Of a DNA stretch of 64,000 nucleotides, positions 39,511-49,514 are shown piece after piece. The notes below the pieces were generated by a model. The model did no database searches. It saw only the letters and a program-made list of their open reading frames with translations, and was not told where the DNA came from. How positions within the stretch are numbered: the stretch's first letter is position 1; each line of letters opens with the position of its first letter. A program made the translations under genes and the position numbers. The stretch covers positions 1,942,501-2,006,500 of the forward strand of contig NZ_CP061204.1 in NCBI RefSeq assembly GCF_014621775.1, in the 5' to 3' direction. Source of the stretch: Stenotrophomonas sp. 169. GTDB taxonomy: Bacteria; Pseudomonadota; Gammaproteobacteria; Xanthomonadales; Xanthomonadaceae.

Positions 39511-40974
39511 ATGCCTGCCATGTTTTCCCGAACCTTGTTGAGTCTCGCCCTCGCCCTGCCTGCGATCGCGCAGGCGGCACCGCAGACAGCGGACGTCCTG
39601 ATCCGGCATGCGGTGGTCATCGACGTCGAACACGCGCGCGCCATTCCCGGGCAAAGCGTGGCGATCCGGGGCGAAGCGATTGTCGCGGTGGGGCCCGATG
39701 CCGCCATGCAGGCGCAGTGGACCGCAGCGCGGCAGGTGGAAGCTGCCGGCCGCTACCTGATCCCCGGGCTGTGGGACATGCACGTGCATTTCGGTGGCGG
39801 GCCGGCGCTGGTGGAAGAGAACAAGGCCCTGCTGCCGCTGTACATCGCGCACGGCATTACCACGGTGCGCGATGCGTCGGGCGACCTGCCGCAGCAGGTG
39901 CTTGAATGGCGAGGCGATATCGCAGCGGGCACCTTGTTCGGCCCGCGCCTGTTGACCTCCGGCGCCAAGATCGAGGGCATCAAGCCGGTCTGGAAAGGCA
40001 CCCTGGAGGTGGGCAGCGAGGCCGACGTGGATGCTGCCATCGCGCAGTTGCAGCGTGACCGGGTGGATTTCGTCAAGATCACCGACAGTACGCTGAAGCC
40101 GCCGTTGTTCCTGTATGCCGCCCGTGCGGCGCGCAAGGCGGGACTGAAGGCCTCCGGGCACATACCGATGGCCTTGACGGTGGAGCAGGCCGTCGATGCG
40201 GGCTTGGCGTCCATCGAGCACCTGGACTACGCCTTCAAGGCGGGCAGTCGCGACGAAGCCGCCATCGCCGCGGACTTCGCAGCCGGCAGGATCGACCGGG
40301 CACAGGCGAACCAGCGTATCGATGCCAGCTTCGACCGGCCGACGGCGATGACCGCCTACCGTGATTTCGCCCGTCGCGGCGTATTCGTGACACCGACGCT
40401 CAATGGCGGGCGGATCCTCGACTTCCTCGACCAGGACGACCATCACGCCGACCCCTACCTGGCGTATATCGGGCCCGGCCTGCGCGCGACCTATGCCTGG
40501 CGTGTGGAGCGCGCGGCGAAGGCAACGCCGGCGCAGATTGCCGCCCGCCACCAGCATTACCACGACGTGGCCGCGGTGCTGCCGATGCTGCAGCAAGCGG
40601 GGGTGACGATCATTGCCGGTACCGATGCGGGCTTCCTCAATTCATTCAACTTTCCCGGCATCGGCCTGCACCAGGAAATGCAGTTGTTCGTCCGCGAAGG
40701 CCTGACCGCGCCGCAGGCGCTCGCCGCCGCCACCCGTGCGGGACCTGCCTGGTTCGGCACCCTGGATCGCTATGGCGCGGTCGAAGCGGGTAAGGCCGCT
40801 GACCTGGTGCTGCTCGACGCGAACCCGTTGCAGGACATCCGGGCGACCGAACGGATCAATACGGTGATCGTGCGCGGCACCGTACTGGACCGCGCTGCCT
40901 TGGATGCGTTGTTGCAGCAGGTCCGTGGCCAGGTGCAACAGTGGAACGCAGAGGCGGCGAAGGCCGCGCCCTGA
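39511..40974 (+). CDS. Exported metal-dependent amidohydrolase (prolidase/imidazolonepropionase-like)
   Basis: 487 aa with a signal peptide (LLSLALALPAIAQAA). Metal site HVHFGG, the carboxylated lysine candidate in VDFVKITDS, then SGHIPMAL, SIEHLDYAF and the late GTDAGFLNSF aspartate follow the family order. ADLVLLDANPLQDI at the C-terminus is the usual composite-domain ending. The periplasmic substrate is unknown, perhaps dipeptides or lactone-like amides. Divergent from LysR. Confidence 0.87.
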   Translation: MPAMFSRTLLSLALALPAIAQAAPQTADVLIRHAVVIDVEHARAIPGQSVAIRGEAIVAVGPDAAMQAQWTAARQVEAAGRYLIPGLWDMHVHFGGGPALVEENKALLPLYIAHGITTVRDASGDLPQQVLEWRGDIAAGTLFGPRLLTSGAKIEGIKPVWKGTLEVGSEADVDAAIAQLQRDRVDFVKITDSTLKPPLFLYAARAARKAGLKASGHIPMALTVEQAVDAGLASIEHLDYAFKAGSRDEAAIAADFAAGRIDRAQANQRIDASFDRPTAMTAYRDFARRGVFVTPTLNGGRILDFLDQDDHHADPYLAYIGPGLRATYAWRVERAAKATPAQIAARHQHYHDVAAVLPMLQQAGVTIIAGTDAGFLNSFNFPGIGLHQEMQLFVREGLTAPQALAAATRAGPAWFGTLDRYGAVEAGKAADLVLLDANPLQDIRATERINTVIVRGTVLDRAALDALLQQVRGQVQQWNAEAAKAAP

Positions 40975-40977
40975 GGC

Positions 40978-41769
40978 TTACGGATCGGGCGGTGCAGTGG
41001 GCGGGCGCCGGTGGCAGCTGCAACGGCAGCCCGTGGCCGTCGCGTCGCGATCCTGCAGCACACCGGCGAATATCTCCGCGCCCAGCAGGCCGGTCGGAAA
41101 GGCGATGATGCCGTAGCCGAGCAGGATCGCGCAGCCGGTGATGAACCGTCCCAGCGCGGTCTGTGGGGTCAGGTCGCCGTAGCCGGTCGTACTCATGGTG
41201 ACGGCCGCCCAGTACACGCCCGTGGGGATGCTGTTGAACCCGTTGCGCGGTCCTTCGACCAGGAACATCACCGTGCCCAGCAGCACCAGCAGCAGGCCCA
41301 TGACGCCGATGAACACCAGGATGCTGCGCCGTGCACGCACCAGTGCCTGGCGCAGGTGGCGGGTTTCTTCCAGATAGAACGGCAGCTGCAGGATCCGGAA
41401 CAGCCGCAGCAGCCGCAGCAGGCGGACGTCGGCCAGCACGTGCAGGCCGGGCATCAGCAAGGCCAGGAACACCGGCAGGATCGACAGCAGGTCGACCACG
41501 CCGAAGAAACTGCGCGCATAGCGCCACGGACGTCGGAGCAGCCAGAGGCGCAGCAGGTATTCCATCGTGAAAAGCGCAGTGAAGGTCCATTCCAGAACGC
41601 TGAGCAGCGGACCATGACGGCGATGCACCTCGGGCACGCTGTCGGCCATCAGCACCAGCACGCTGAGTACGATGAGCACCAGCACGCCCGCTTCGATGCG
41701 GCGGACCCGTGCGCGGCGTTCGGCATGGCGTCGCACCGTGCCGCGCAGGCGGGCAAGCAGGGCGATCAT
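40978..41769 (-). CDS. Voltage-gated-type potassium channel
   Basis: 263 aa with six membrane helices. S4 carries regularly spaced arginines (RLLRLLRLFRILQL) and the pore loop the selectivity filter TTGYGD. It resembles KvAP/Kch-type channels. A Cys-rich tail (ATGCRCSCHRRP) follows the last helix, unusual for the family and possibly metal- or redox-responsive. Confidence 0.9.
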   Translation of the reverse strand: MIALLARLRGTVRRHAERRARVRRIEAGVLVLIVLSVLVLMADSVPEVHRRHGPLLSVLEWTFTALFTMEYLLRLWLLRRPWRYARSFFGVVDLLSILPVFLALLMPGLHVLADVRLLRLLRLFRILQLPFYLEETRHLRQALVRARRSILVFIGVMGLLLVLLGTVMFLVEGPRNGFNSIPTGVYWAAVTMSTTGYGDLTPQTALGRFITGCAILLGYGIIAFPTGLLGAEIFAGVLQDRDATATGCRCSCHRRPPTAPPDP

Positions 41770-41941
41770 TCGTCTTCGCCGGTGGAAAGGGAGTGGCGGC
41801 GCAGGTCATCCACGCCAAGCAGCTTCGTCGCTGGCCGCAGACAGCGGAATACAACAATCACGAAAGGTGAGCCCTGCCGCGTACCGCGCTTGGCAGGCCG
41901 CGACCCGATGAACGACGGTGGGCCTTCCATGGAGGCTTTTC

Positions 41942-42367
41942 ATGCGCACGCTGATCCTGAGGACGCTGGTCTGGGTGCTGACGCTTCTCTCGCCGGTGGC
42001 AACGAGCGTGCAGGCACGGGACGGGGGGGACATCCATCGCTGCGTCGCCGCGGGTGCCGTGCGCTATCAGGACCGGCCCTGCGCGGTTGATGAGGCCGGC
42101 GGGCAATGGCGGCCGCACGATGGCGGCGCTGCGGCCCGTCAGGCGGGAGCAACGCCCAACGCGGCGCGGCGCGCCGCCGTTACCCGCAAGCGCGGTGCAC
42201 GTGTGCAATCGCGCGGCCAGGCGGCGCTGATCACCCTCCAGCGCGATCCCGATGCCTGCAGGCGGATGCAGCGCCTGCGCGAGCAGGCCTTGCGTCGTGC
42301 ACTGCGGCGACCGGACTACCTCATGCAGCGCGGCTGGGACGATCGCGTGCGCGAGGCCTGTCGCTGA
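41942..42367 (+). CDS. Exported protein with DUF4124-like N-terminus
   Basis: 141 aa from ATG 41942. A signal peptide is followed by IHRCVAAGAVRYQDRPC, the DUF4124 pattern (YRC, then G-x-YQDxPC) with two cysteines that may pair. The rest is Arg/Ala-rich with a second cysteine pair (DACRRMQRLREQALRR, EACR at the end). Function unknown; periplasmic location likely. Confidence 0.7.
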   Translation: MRTLILRTLVWVLTLLSPVATSVQARDGGDIHRCVAAGAVRYQDRPCAVDEAGGQWRPHDGGAAARQAGATPNAARRAAVTRKRGARVQSRGQAALITLQRDPDACRRMQRLREQALRRALRRPDYLMQRGWDDRVREACR

Positions 42368-42510
42368 GGATGCCGCGGCCTCCACGATTCAGGCGGGTCC
42401 TATAGGGGCCTACGTCAGGTCTGAATATCGTGGATGGTCCTTTCCCAACGCCCGCAGCGCTGCGTCGGCCGCGCTGCTCCCGCGCGCGACCGCGGCCCCG
42501 CCCCCTTGTT

Positions 42511-45240
42511 ATGAGCCCCTTGCTGCGATCCATCATGGCGCGCCTTCAGCCCCTGCAGGACACGTGCGCCGACGACGAGGACCTGCGCGCGCTGCGCAGC
42601 CATCCGCGCCGGCTGCTGCTGATCGCCGGCGCGTTGCTGAGCGTCCTGCTGCTGGCGGCGCTGGCGACGGCGGTGTGGCTGCATGCGCGCAGCTACGAGG
42701 AAAATCGGCTGCAGGCGTTCATCCGTGCCCGGACCGCGTTGGAAGCGCAGCTGACCCGGCATGACGCGAGCTACGCGCGTCTGGTCAACATGACCGAGTA
42801 CGCGTGGCGGCATCGGACGGACCGCGACCCGGCGGTACTGGAAGCAGAGACCCGGCGTTACGTGGCCGACGGCCAGACGCTGCGGTTGCAGCAGGGTGCG
42901 CAGGACACCCCGCAGCTCGTGCTGGGGCTGGGGACCGATCACTGGCCCGCAGAGCGGCTGCATCGCTACCTGGCGCTGGCACGCACCATGTCGGTCATCA
43001 CGCGGATGGCGTTCAACGGACCCGGTGCGGAAGCCGCGGGCGCTGCCTACTTTCTGGACCCCACCGGGCATCTGGTCGTGATCAACGAAGGGCTGGACGA
43101 CAGCGGCACCGGCATCGCGAGCGCCGAGCGTGATCGCCAAAGCACGTTCAGCCAGCTACGGGCCTATGCCCACCTGCTACCGCCGGCCTCGGCGGCTGAT
43201 ACGGTCCCCGCGCTGCGTGCCAGCCACGGCCGGGGGGAGGCGCGCATCGGCTCTGCCGCACACCCGGTGACCGGGCGGGCGTCGCTGGTCACCGTGTTTC
43301 CCGCGCACGACGGCCGACGCGGACTGGGTGTCTTCGTGGCGTTCGAGCCGACCGCGGGGCTGGCGCAGGTTCTGCGTGAGGCCAGTGACAGCAACCTGCA
43401 GGTGATGGCGCCCAACGGAGAAGTCATCCTGGGATCGCGCAGCGCAGCGTCCGATGGCGTGGTCGGCACCCTGCACGATGCCGGGATCTGGTCACATCCG
43501 GACGACGGCATCGTCAAGTGCCGTCGGAACGGCCGCAGGGTGATCGCTTCATTGGTCACGGGCACGGACTGGGCCCTGGTGACCACCGTTGGCTGGCGCG
43601 ACATGCTGGCTGACGGAACGCCCATGCTGTGCCTGGCGCTAGCCCTGTGGGCGGGCTTGATGGCAGGCCTGTGGGGGCTGCTGGCGTGGGTGGACCGGCA
43701 AGTGCTGGCCCCCGCTGCTGCGCGCGCCATGCAGGTGTACGCGAACGAAGCCCTGTTCCGTTCGTTGATCCAGATGACGCCGGCAGGACTCTGCCTGGTG
43801 GACATCGAGCAGCGCGTGCCGCAGGTGCAGAACGAGCTGGCGCGCCGCTATGCCGGTGCCGCCGAACGGTCCGGGGTCGCGCTGTACGATGCGCTGGTCG
43901 ACGGATACGCGGAGGCGGTTTCGCGTCGTGACGAGAACCTGGACATCCGCGAGTTCCAGATCTTCTACCCAGGCGGCCGGGGCGCGGTGGCGACGCACCT
44001 GCTCGTCAACGCCACGCCGCTCTTCGACAGTGCAGGCAGGGTGCTGCTGTGTACCCTGCAGGACCTGACCGCGAGGGTGGAGCTGCAGGTGCAGAAAGAC
44101 CAGTTGCGCGATGAAGCCGAGGCGGCGCACCGCGCCCGGTCCCGGTTCCTGGCGGCCATGAGCCATGAGATACGCACACCGCTGCACGGCATCCTGGGCC
44201 ATCTGGAACTCTTCGCACGCTCGCAGCTGGATATCGAACAGCGTGCGCGCCTGGGCCGCATCACCCAGTCCGCCGATTCGCTCCTGCTGATCATCAACGA
44301 CGTACTGGACCTGGAGCGTGCTGCATCCGGCCGACTGGAGCTGGACAGCGCCGTGTTCGAGCCGGCCCTGCTGCTGGAGCGGGTGGCGCTGCTGTACGCG
44401 CCGTTGTCGCAGGGCAAGGGCGTGGACCTGGACCTGCTGGTCGATGGGTCGTTGGCGCCACGGTACATCGGTGCCGCGGACCGGGTCGAGCAGGTGCTGC
44501 GCAACCTCGTCAGCAACGCCGTCAAGTTCACCGCGTCGGGTCGGATCGAGATCCGGGCCGTTTCCTCTCGGCATCCCCATTGCCTGCGGCTGGAAGTCGC
44601 CGACTCCGGGGTCGGCCTCAGCGGGGTGCAACAGCGCAGGCTGTTCGAGCCGTTCGCGCAGGCAGATGCCTCCATTGCCGGCCGTTTCGGAGGCTCCGGC
44701 CTGGGGCTGACGCTGTCCCGGCAGCTCTGTCATCTGATGGGCGGTGAGATCGATGTACACAGCACGCCGGGGGTGGGCAGCGTGTTCGGTTTCGATATCC
44801 AGGCACAGGCCGTGGAAACAACCGCTGACGCTGCGCCTCCGCTGCAGGGGCGCGATGTGCTGCTGTATTCCACCACCGTGACGTGGCGCGATGAGCTTGC
44901 CCGTCGTCTGCGTGCCTGGGGCGCCAAGGTGGTGGTGCTGGAATCGCTGCAGCAGATCGAGGCCGTGGCGTCATGCCGCGCACTGCCGTTGGTGATCTTC
45001 GAGCGGAACCAGCGTGCGGCACGAGGAACGGTGGATGGATTCCGTGGATTCCGTGGACGGATCGTGCGGGTGCGCGGCGATGGGCCGCTGCGCGCCGCTG
45101 GGCCCCCCGGCGACCTGCGGGTGTCGGCGTACTCGGCCGCCGCGCTGCTGGAGGCGCTGCAGGCTGACACTGCGGATGAAGGCATCGACGGCACAGCGGA
45201 TCCGGGCGGCGACATGGAAACCCCTGCGACGATGAGCTAG
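42511..45240 (+). CDS. RcsC/BvgS-like sensor histidine kinase lacking receiver and HPt
   Basis: 909 aa. Membrane helix near 30-55, a large periplasmic domain, second helix near 370-395, a PAS-like segment, then the kinase core: H-box MSHEIRTPLHGILGHLEL (His552), N-box LRNLVSNAVKF and G-boxes SGVGLSG and GGSGLGLTLSRQL. The last 120 residues (RDVLLYSTTVTWRDELARRL onward) resemble the degenerate receiver of RcsC-type kinases and lack a phospho-acceptor Asp. It should hand its phosphate to another protein, most simply the receiver of the kinase 34 bp downstream. The start at ATG 42511 is the likely one; ATG 42535 is possible. Confidence 0.88.
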   Translation: MSPLLRSIMARLQPLQDTCADDEDLRALRSHPRRLLLIAGALLSVLLLAALATAVWLHARSYEENRLQAFIRARTALEAQLTRHDASYARLVNMTEYAWRHRTDRDPAVLEAETRRYVADGQTLRLQQGAQDTPQLVLGLGTDHWPAERLHRYLALARTMSVITRMAFNGPGAEAAGAAYFLDPTGHLVVINEGLDDSGTGIASAERDRQSTFSQLRAYAHLLPPASAADTVPALRASHGRGEARIGSAAHPVTGRASLVTVFPAHDGRRGLGVFVAFEPTAGLAQVLREASDSNLQVMAPNGEVILGSRSAASDGVVGTLHDAGIWSHPDDGIVKCRRNGRRVIASLVTGTDWALVTTVGWRDMLADGTPMLCLALALWAGLMAGLWGLLAWVDRQVLAPAAARAMQVYANEALFRSLIQMTPAGLCLVDIEQRVPQVQNELARRYAGAAERSGVALYDALVDGYAEAVSRRDENLDIREFQIFYPGGRGAVATHLLVNATPLFDSAGRVLLCTLQDLTARVELQVQKDQLRDEAEAAHRARSRFLAAMSHEIRTPLHGILGHLELFARSQLDIEQRARLGRITQSADSLLLIINDVLDLERAASGRLELDSAVFEPALLLERVALLYAPLSQGKGVDLDLLVDGSLAPRYIGAADRVEQVLRNLVSNAVKFTASGRIEIRAVSSRHPHCLRLEVADSGVGLSGVQQRRLFEPFAQADASIAGRFGGSGLGLTLSRQLCHLMGGEIDVHSTPGVGSVFGFDIQAQAVETTADAAPPLQGRDVLLYSTTVTWRDELARRLRAWGAKVVVLESLQQIEAVASCRALPLVIFERNQRAARGTVDGFRGFRGRIVRVRGDGPLRAAGPPGDLRVSAYSAAALLEALQADTADEGIDGTADPGGDMETPATMS

Positions 45241-45274
45241 ATTCGACGCGCGCAGACGCGCACGAGGAACTGCC

Positions 45275-48200
45275 TTGGACCCGCTGTCATCCACCCTGGG
45301 AACGACCGTGCAGGCACGCCCGTCGCTCGCTTCACTGCGCCGCCACCAGCGTCGCCTGCTGTTCGGCGGTGGGGGGCTGGTCAGCCTGCTGATCGTGGCG
45401 ACGCTACTGATGGCGGTGTTTTCGGACGTCGATACGTTCCACGCCGAAGAACGCCAGCGCTTCGTCGACGCGCGCTCGGCGGTCGACTACTTCCTGTTCC
45501 AGCGCGATCGCGCCTACGCCAGCAACATCAATGGCAGCGAGATGATGTGGAATACCCAGCAGCCGAGGCTGAAAACGCTGGGCGCGCCATTGGCTGACCG
45601 TTTTCTGGCCAACGGCGGGCAGCTGCTGGTGCGCGCCGAAGGGCGCACGGCGGTGCCGTGGCTGGTGCTGGGGGCGAAGGACAATCCGGTGCCGCGGCCG
45701 CTGCTGGATGCCTACATGGGCATCATGCATGAGTACTCGGTGTACACGGCAGCATCGGTGGCCGCGCTGCGGTCGGTGGGACCGGTCACGATGTATTTCT
45801 ACGAACCGAAGCGCCGGCTGCTGGCCGTGTCCGGTGTCACCGACGAGGCACAGCTGCTGCGTGCCCTGCGGGTCAGCGGCCGCGAAGAAGCCTTTACCCG
45901 CTTGCTGGCGACCGAAGCACGGGCGCTGCGCATGCGTCCCGCCGTCGGCCCGGTGCAGAGCGCAGCGGGCGGAGGCCGCATGCTGTCGACCTTCGACGCC
46001 AATCCCATCACCGGCCAGCCTTCTCTGGTTGCGCTGCAGTTGCTGCAGCAGGGCCGCGAACCGATCCTGCGTCGGGTGGCGTTCGAGCCGGTGGACACCA
46101 TCAAGGCACGGCTGGACGCGCGGGAGTCGGGCGCCTATACGGTCATTACCGACGACGGCCGCACGGTGCTGCGCAGTGCCGGTGCGGCTACTGCCATCGC
46201 GCCCGCGTTGGCCAGGCGCGTGAAAGACGAGGCGGGAAAGGCCGATGTCCGGTTCTACCAGGATGGCCAGTTCGTGGTGGCCGGTCCGGTGGCGGCAGTG
46301 GACTGGCGCATCCTGCATACCTATGGCTGGGGCGACCTGTGGCACGACAAAGGCCACCGGCTGTTGGCCCAGCTGCTGGCGGCGACGCTGATCCTCGCCG
46401 CGTTGTGGTGGGTGTTGCTGCGGCTGGATCGGCGCGTCTTCATGCCTGCGCTGGCAGATGCGTGGCGGGTGTACGAAAGTGAAGCACTGAGTCGCGTCAT
46501 CATCGATACCTCGCCGGTCGGCCTGGTGCTGATCGATCCGGAAAGTGGTGAGCCGCTGGTGCAGAACGAGCTAGCCCGGCAGATGGCGGATGCGGCAGCG
46601 ACGGTGGACGGGCAGACCTTGCATGCGGCGCTGGCGGATAAAGTGCAGGCCGATGCGGCTAGCGGTCAGCCGGTGCGGGAGTTTCTCTGGAGCGCGCCGG
46701 TCGCCACGCCGGACCAGCCTGCGCTCAGACTCCAGGTGGCCATGGCATTGGCTGCGTACCGCGACCGTGCCGTGTGGGTGTGCGCGTTGCGCGATGTGAC
46801 CGCTCAAGCGGAGCTGGAGCAGACGCTGCGGAGTGCGCGACACGATGCGGAACGTGCGCGCGCTGCCGCCGAATCGGCATCGCGGGCCAAGTCGGCGTTC
46901 GTCGCCACGATGAGCCACGAAATCCGCACCCCGCTCAATGGCGTGCTGGGGCACCTGGAGCTGCTGGCGCGTTCGCCGATGCAGCCGGCGCAGCGCGAAC
47001 GGGTGGAGCGTATCCGTCTTTCGGCCGATGCGCTGCTCGGCATCATCAGCGACGTGCTGGACTTTTCCAAGATCGAGGCCGGGCAGCTGGACATCGATCC
47101 GGTCGCCTTCACGCCGCGGCCGCTGATCGAGCAGGCGGCGCTGCTGTTTGCCCCGGAAGCCCAGCGCAAGGGCGTCAAAATGTTCTACGCCATCGCCCCA
47201 GAGCTCGAGCGCACGTTCCAGGCGGACATGCACCGCATCCGCCAGGTGCTGAACAACCTGCTTGGCAATGCGGTCAAGTTCACCGAGTCGGGCCGCATCG
47301 TGGTACGCGCGCAGTTGCTGGAGCGTCCGCCCGGTGCCGCGCCGATGCTGCGCCTGCAGGTGGTCGACTCCGGGATCGGCCTGGGCGAGGAGGCATTGGC
47401 GCAGTTGTTCCAGCCCTTCCAGCAGGCGGATGCGAGCATCTCGCGGCGCTATGGCGGCAGTGGCCTAGGGCTGGCGCTGTGCCAGCAGCTGGCCCGGCTG
47501 CTGGGCGGCAGCATCCGCGCAGAAAGCACCCTGGGCGTCGGCAGCGTCTTCACCTTCGAGGTGCCCGTGCAGCCGGAGGGGGCCCCGGTCAGCAGCGCAC
47601 AGCCGCTGCGCGGCCGTCGCATCACGCTGCTGTCGGCGGCAGCGGAGTGGCGCCATGAAATCGCGGGACTTCTGCAGCGCTGGGGTGCGGAGGTCACGGT
47701 GCTGGAGCAGCCCCCCTTGCAGCCGTTGCCGCACGCCGATACCACGCTTCTGCTGTTCGGCGAGCGGCGCGCCTGGACGGCAGACGAGGAGAATGCGCTG
47801 GCGGCGCTGCATCGTGATGTTGTCCGCGCGTCTCCGAATGGGCCCTTGTCGCCGCAGCGGATGGACGATGGCGTGCATGTCAGCAGCTACGCGGCCGACG
47901 CGCTGCTGCGGGCATTGAATGATACTGTCGAGGGGGAGCCCGCCGTCGTCGCCGCAGCACCTGTTGGCGCGATGCAGGCGGCGCAGGGACGCGTGCTGCT
48001 GGTCGAAGACAATGCGGTGAACCGTGAGCTGATCCAGCAGCAGCTGGAGACACTGGGCCTGAGCGTGGACACCGCAGAGAACGGCAGTGACGGCCTGCTT
48101 GCCTGGCGCCCCGATGTACACCTGGCTGTCCTCACCGACATCAACATGCCGGTGATGGACGGTTACGCGCTGGCGCGCGCGCTGCGCGCGCGCGACAGTG

Positions 48201-48712
48201 CCGTGCCGATCCTGGCAATCACCGCGACTGCGCTTGCCAGCGAGCGCGAGCGCTGTCGCGCGGCGGGCATCAGTGACCTGCTGCTGAAGCCGATGAACCT
48301 GGACACACTGGCGCGCGCGCTGGAACCCTACCTTGTGGCAAGTGCGCCTGCGGGCCCGCGTGAGGGTGGGCGGGTCGCGCCGCAGGCGAGCGATGCGGAC
48401 CCGCCGCCGATGGTCCTGCCGGATGCATTGCGCCGCACCTTCGTGACCAGCACGTTTGATGACCTGCAGCGGATCGCGCAAGCGCGTCTCGCAGAGGACC
48501 ACGACGGCCTGCTCGATCGCCTGCATGCCGTGAAAGGTGTGCTGATGATGCTGGGGCATCGCGCGCTGGGGACCCGCTTCGGCGTCATGGAGGGGCAGTT
48601 GCGTGACGGCGTAGCCGTCGATGGCGTCGCACTCGATGCAGCGCTGTCCGATCTGCGTGCACTGGTGGACCAGCACGCCGCGCAGCTTCCGCCGACCGCG
48701 CAGGACAGCTGA
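45275..48712 (+). CDS. RcsC/BvgS-like hybrid kinase with receiver and HPt
   Basis: 1145 aa from a TTG start (GAGGA eight bases upstream). It is a paralogue of the preceding kinase over its whole length: periplasmic domain between two helices, PAS-like segment, H-box MSHEIRTPLNGVLGHLEL (His548), ATPase with GGSGLGLALCQQL and a degenerate receiver. It then adds a true receiver (LLVEDNAVN, Asp955 in LTDINMPVMDG, the conserved Lys in LLLKPMN) and an HPt domain (His1084 in HAVKGVLMMLG). This makes a full His-Asp-His relay whose final acceptor is likely one of the two RcsB-like regulators next door. Confidence 0.9.
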   Translation: MDPLSSTLGTTVQARPSLASLRRHQRRLLFGGGGLVSLLIVATLLMAVFSDVDTFHAEERQRFVDARSAVDYFLFQRDRAYASNINGSEMMWNTQQPRLKTLGAPLADRFLANGGQLLVRAEGRTAVPWLVLGAKDNPVPRPLLDAYMGIMHEYSVYTAASVAALRSVGPVTMYFYEPKRRLLAVSGVTDEAQLLRALRVSGREEAFTRLLATEARALRMRPAVGPVQSAAGGGRMLSTFDANPITGQPSLVALQLLQQGREPILRRVAFEPVDTIKARLDARESGAYTVITDDGRTVLRSAGAATAIAPALARRVKDEAGKADVRFYQDGQFVVAGPVAAVDWRILHTYGWGDLWHDKGHRLLAQLLAATLILAALWWVLLRLDRRVFMPALADAWRVYESEALSRVIIDTSPVGLVLIDPESGEPLVQNELARQMADAAATVDGQTLHAALADKVQADAASGQPVREFLWSAPVATPDQPALRLQVAMALAAYRDRAVWVCALRDVTAQAELEQTLRSARHDAERARAAAESASRAKSAFVATMSHEIRTPLNGVLGHLELLARSPMQPAQRERVERIRLSADALLGIISDVLDFSKIEAGQLDIDPVAFTPRPLIEQAALLFAPEAQRKGVKMFYAIAPELERTFQADMHRIRQVLNNLLGNAVKFTESGRIVVRAQLLERPPGAAPMLRLQVVDSGIGLGEEALAQLFQPFQQADASISRRYGGSGLGLALCQQLARLLGGSIRAESTLGVGSVFTFEVPVQPEGAPVSSAQPLRGRRITLLSAAAEWRHEIAGLLQRWGAEVTVLEQPPLQPLPHADTTLLLFGERRAWTADEENALAALHRDVVRASPNGPLSPQRMDDGVHVSSYAADALLRALNDTVEGEPAVVAAAPVGAMQAAQGRVLLVEDNAVNRELIQQQLETLGLSVDTAENGSDGLLAWRPDVHLAVLTDINMPVMDGYALARALRARDSAVPILAITATALASERERCRAAGISDLLLKPMNLDTLARALEPYLVASAPAGPREGGRVAPQASDADPPPMVLPDALRRTFVTSTFDDLQRIAQARLAEDHDGLLDRLHAVKGVLMMLGHRALGTRFGVMEGQLRDGVAVDGVALDAALSDLRALVDQHAAQLPPTAQDS

Positions 48713-48714
48713 TG

Positions 48715-48740
48715 GAGCGGACCGGGCCGGCGGTCCGCTC
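48715..48740. terminator. Hairpin between converging kinase and regulator genes
   Basis: GAGCGGACC and GGTCCGCTC form a perfect 9-bp stem exactly between the two stop codons. It lacks a clear T tract; it may work in both directions. Confidence 0.5.
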
Positions 48741-49392
48741 AGCCTGCAGCGGGAGCGTCCAGGCCAAGTTCAACCGCATATTTGAACAGGTCGGCATCAC
48801 GCTCCACGCCCAGCTTGGCCATGCCATTGACCTTCTGCGTGCTGATGGTCTGCTTGCGCCTGTCCAGTTGCTCGGCAATGGCGTTGATGCTCATGCCCCC
48901 CACGAACAGGCGCAGCACTTCGCGCTCCCGTGGTGAAAGTGGCACGGTACTGCGCTGGCTGCTGCGCGCCGGCAACAGCGGGGCCACGCTGGGAGACAGA
49001 TAGCGTCTGCCTACATGCGCGGCCATGATGGCGGCCGCCACGTGCGAGACATCGTCCCCCTTGCTCAGGATGTGGTTGACGCCGGCGTCATACAGCGCCT
49101 GGACGACAGCGGTCTGGTCCAGTCCGGTGAACACGGCGATCTGCAGCTCGGGATAGCGCGAACGCAGCAGCTGCAGCAGCTGCAGACCATCGCCGTGCTC
49201 GCCCTGGGGCATCGCGAAATCGGTGACCACGACATCGCACGGGTGCGCATCGAGCAGGGCGATGAGCTCGGTGGAGTTGGCGGCAGAACCAACGTGGACG
49301 ATCGCCGGTACGGTATCAAGTGCCGCTTCGATGGCCATCCGGATCAGGGGGTGGTCGTCGGCTATGGCTACACGGATCGAGTTATCGACCAT
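48739..49392 (-). CDS. RcsB-like response regulator A
   Basis: 217 aa. Receiver with acidic pocket IADDHP, phospho-acceptor Asp58 in VVTDFAMPQG and Lys in ILSKGDD, then a LuxR-type helix-turn-helix (LSPREREVLRLFVGGMSINA, RRKQTISTQKVNGM). The STQK recognition wording is that of RcsB/BvgA-type regulators. It converges with the hybrid kinase and is divergent from a second regulator. It is the likely end point of the phosphorelay. Confidence 0.9.
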   Translation of the reverse strand: MVDNSIRVAIADDHPLIRMAIEAALDTVPAIVHVGSAANSTELIALLDAHPCDVVVTDFAMPQGEHGDGLQLLQLLRSRYPELQIAVFTGLDQTAVVQALYDAGVNHILSKGDDVSHVAAAIMAAHVGRRYLSPSVAPLLPARSSQRSTVPLSPREREVLRLFVGGMSINAIAEQLDRRKQTISTQKVNGMAKLGVERDADLFKYAVELGLDAPAAG

Positions 49393-49444
49393 TCTGGACT
49401 CCAGCTCTCATCGGGGGGGCAGCCTGCAGACGGGCAGCGGCGCA

Positions 49445-49480
49445 ACTATATGCCAGCTTCGTGCCGAGGTGGCATATAGT
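49445..49480. promoter_or_regulatory. Shared inverted-repeat promoter region of the two regulators
   Basis: ACTATATGCCA (49445-49455) and its exact complement TGGCATATAGT (49470-49480) flank a 14-base spacer. Each arm carries a TATAGT, a good -10, pointing outwards: one towards regulator B (start 49515), the other towards regulator A (start 49392). A dimer or tetramer bound to the arms could control both genes at once. Confidence 0.65.
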
Positions 49481-49514
49481 GGCCGCCGTACCCCATCCTG
49501 GACGGGCTGCAGAC

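Noticed and set aside
42382-42433. Imperfect inverted repeat CCACGATTCAG / CTGAATATCGTGG before kinase 1
   Set aside because: The arms differ by a two-base insertion and the spacing is large; not strong enough to call an operator.
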